Assembly (NCBI GenBank): GCA_026120035.1 | Contig: JALRME010000015.1 | Coordinates: 124,001-188,000, forward strand | DNA length: 64,000 nucleotides | From: Coleophoma eucalyptorum | Taxonomy: Eukaryota; Ascomycota; Leotiomycetes; Helotiales; Dermateaceae | Reading direction: 5' to 3' | Translations under genes and position numbers: made by a program | Shown: positions 61,485-64,000 of the stretch, in pieces | Layout: every line of letters begins with the position of its first letter | Numbering within the stretch: position 1 is the stretch's first letter | The notes under the pieces: generated by a model | What the model was told of the DNA's origin: nothing | Seen by the model: the letters and a program-made list of their open reading frames with translations, nothing else | Databases searched by the model: none

Positions 61485-62331
61485 AAAAGATATGGCGGGA
61501 AAAACTGTACATATATTATGTGATACGACGGCGTTCTGAAGCGTTAATATCCTGGAGACAGAGCAAGGAGTCTTCGGAATCATGAGGTTAGAATAGAAAA
61601 GATTCCAACCCCTTTCCTCCGGAGTTTTCTGTTGTACAGTTTACGCTTCTGACTTCCTGCACTTTGACAAGCACCTTGTCATGTGACCAAGTGGTAGCAG
61701 TAACCAGGGTACGCTGACCTGTATTGCTCTTGGTTGCTGAATACTGCTGTATTACAGGGCTACACTTATGGTCAAACCTTTGCGAATTGGCGCTGTTGCC
61801 AGGAAAAGCCCTTGTTTTGATGGGCCGTTTTATTCTCATGCACCTTGGGGTTTGTACCACGTCTCTGTGTTCCGGAGGCAGAAGGCTCCCCACCACATTT
61901 GACAACGATTGAGCATAGAATACTTGAGGTATAGCAAGACATGAACAACAAGCTTTGTGGGCATGGCATGCATCAGCTGAGCCTCCTAGAATCCCTGGTC
62001 ATAATGAAAATTAGGCTGACTAGGAGCCTATCAAGTCTGCCTAATAGCACGAGGCCTGCATCGTTATCAACTCTCTTGCCAGAGCCTTGTGTGCAATTTA
62101 CATGCACATCATGCTGTCACTGCAGATACGGGCCCATCAATGCCTACGCCTTGCTCTGACCTCCACATGCACCTGTGCATGGGATCAAAAATTGAGCGAA
62201 TTGGAGAGGCTAGAGCTCTATAAAGCAGCGCTCCGGCAAAATGAAGAATGGAGCGTCGGAAACAAAAACCTCTGGTTTCCTGAATACATCGAATTTTGAC
62301 GGTTTGCCTGTTCGAGTGGAATTCTGATACG
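61485..62331. other. Intergenic region
   Basis: 847 bases; no gene seen. The right part is the promoter of the CorA-like gene. Confidence 0.5.
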
Positions 62332-63838
62332 ATGAAAGCAAACAATTCGTATTCCAGTTATGTTGCGCTGCAGATCCAGCGATTTCCGAGTCTTTGTAAC
62401 CTTTCGAAATTCCTTGAGGCTGACACTCCCAAGTCCAACATATGTCGAGTTGCTTGCCTGGACTTCTACAATGCTACAGATCTACCAGAATATACTCAGA
62501 TTGACCCAGATGATCTACGGAGCCTCTTGCAACATCACAGCTCCTATGATGCGAATTTACTCGGCAGGATTCTAATCATCGAGGATCTTTCCCGAGAGAT
62601 AATCGAGACCCTAGGTGCTTCACTAGACATCGATCCTCACTTCTTTGCTTCTCATATCGATGCTCCCAACATCAAGTTATCCTTATCAAATAACCTACCC
62701 CCCGTAATCTCGCCGCCCCACTTCAGAACTGGATATCAGCATTTTATTAGCGCACAGTATCATCGACCTATTCAATTCAAAGACCCTTTGCCCAAACAAA
62801 TATTACTTCGCGACACAACTATACCACGTAAGGTAAAAGTCCTACCGCCTATCAAGGGAAATTCAATTGGGCTTGCGCGGCATTGCTGCTCTGTGTTGCG
62901 GACTACAGATGGTGGTGGAAATTGGCTAGGTAAACCAATAATTACCACGAGTCCAGCATTATCACTGATTGAAGTAAATAGGTGTTGTACTTGTTGATCC
63001 TAAGATCGGTACCACATATCAGTCTCACAGTAGAGCAAGTCAGTTTTTCAACCTGGCGTCGGATTTGTTTCAGGGTGGATATGAAGATTACACTAAATGC
63101 CCGTCGTATTTTGAAGACAGATCTTCCCTGTCCTTTGAACGAGAATCATTGCTCGAAGACCTTGTCCAGCGATGGCGCAAGGCAATACCGGATGGATTCA
63201 ACAAGACAAATCCGACCCTAATGTCCATGGCATATTATCCTTTGAAGACTGTGGCTAGTGAGTGGTTAAGATATACCGAGATCATGTATTACTCTATCAA
63301 AGAGTACGAATACACAACAAGCCCACTTTCTAACTCATTGGACCGCCTCGTTCAACTCGATAATGACTTGCAGAGTCTTCAGTCTTGGAGCCGCCGCGGC
63401 ATGGCCTCGGCATCCAAAATCCAAAGCATCCTTGATTTCCTTGAATCGCAAACAAACTTGGAAGTGGACAGTGAGCTCAAAATTTCATTATTGGCAGACT
63501 ATAGATATATCAAAAAGGCAACTGAGCTTTACAGCAACCGCCTTGCAGCCTCGGTACCAATCGTCACATCGATGATCCAGATAGCTGATAGTCGTCGTTC
63601 TTTTGCCGAGACAGAGAACGTCACACGCTTGACGTTTATTGCGTTAGTATTTATTCCTTTGTCCTTTGTATCAGGGCTTTTCAGTATGGACGAGACTGTT
63701 GCTCCAGGTGGTGGCAGATTTTGGATGTATTTTGCTGTTGCTATTCCCGTATTAATTGTCGTCTTCTGCATTGCAAGGCTGCCATGGGACAAGATGAAGC
63801 AGATGGTGGGGAAACTTGCAAATTCTCAATTAAGGTAG
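62332..63838 (+). CDS. CorA-like two-TM membrane protein
   Basis: Two exons (62332-62929, 62982-63838), 484 residues. The N-terminal half is soluble. A long helical stretch (SLDRLVQLDNDLQSLQSWSRRG to SNRLAASVPIVTSMIQIADSRRS) leads into two C-terminal membrane segments, LTFIALVFIPLSFVSGLFSM and FWMYFAVAIPVLIVVFCIARL. This is the CorA Mg2+-channel layout, and the NVTRLTFIALVFIPLSFVSGLF block is typical of fungal CorA-like proteins. The selectivity motif GMN at the first helix end is replaced by FSM followed by DETVAPGG, so Mg2+ transport should not be assumed. No signal peptide. The gene appears complete. Confidence 0.85.
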
Positions 63839-64000
63839 ATTTTGTATGAAAGCTTTATTATTATGCTAGAGAAGTAAGGTTCCATGCTTCTAAATTCAAT
63901 CGTCTGTCCGATCAAAGTTTTCAGAGGTGTATAGCCACTTTATTCTGCCTTGTTTTCCTCAATATGACGCCGTAAAAGCAGCAACTTCTGACATACATGT

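Overview
The window is nuclear DNA of a filamentous ascomycete (Pezizomycotina). The genes carry short introns (about 45-70 bases) with GTANGT-like donors, CTAAC-type branch sites and AG acceptors. The gene set also fits: a fungal Dicer-like 1 protein, a PTH11-type receptor, tannase, GH131, Tap42 and Pex12. A leotiomycete is my best guess from overall gene style, but nothing in the window proves it. I see no rRNA, tRNA, CRISPR array or intact transposon. I could place 24 protein-coding genes, most with full exon structures, plus one decayed gene and one small secreted-protein candidate.

Layout. 1-9.4 kb holds a dienelactone hydrolase-family gene, mitochondrial ribosomal protein uL23, a METTL4-type MT-A70 methyltransferase, a Leu5-type mitochondrial carrier and a hexose transporter. 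9.4-12.7 kb is a long gene-free stretch upstream of the hexose transporter, dense in GGAGA/TCTCC motifs. 12.7-15.4 kb is a divergent pair: a RidA-like protein and a ring-opening amidohydrolase of the cyanuric acid hydrolase/barbiturase family, separated by a spacer rich in ACGCGT-type sites. 16-26 kb holds a small secreted-protein candidate, two APC-family permeases, a decayed gene and a PTH11-like membrane receptor.

27-38 kb is largely hydrolytic: a secreted tripeptidyl aminopeptidase-like enzyme, a ubiquitin C-terminal hydrolase, a secreted GH131 glucanase, an intracellular alpha/beta hydrolase and a secreted six-hairpin glycosidase-like protein. 38.8-46.3 kb has pyridoxamine phosphate oxidase, then two divergent genes of very different size that share an ungapped 45-residue His-rich module. 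47-64 kb holds a BTB-like protein, tannase, Tap42, Dicer-like 1, Pex12 and a CorA-like membrane protein.

Functional reading. The transporters, receptor and secreted hydrolases suggest a plant- or litter-associated saprotroph or endophyte. Housekeeping genes (uL23m, Leu5, PNPO, Tap42, Pex12, UCH) are interspersed singly. The two observations I find least ordinary are the amidohydrolase/RidA pair and the shared His-rich module in two head-to-head genes.
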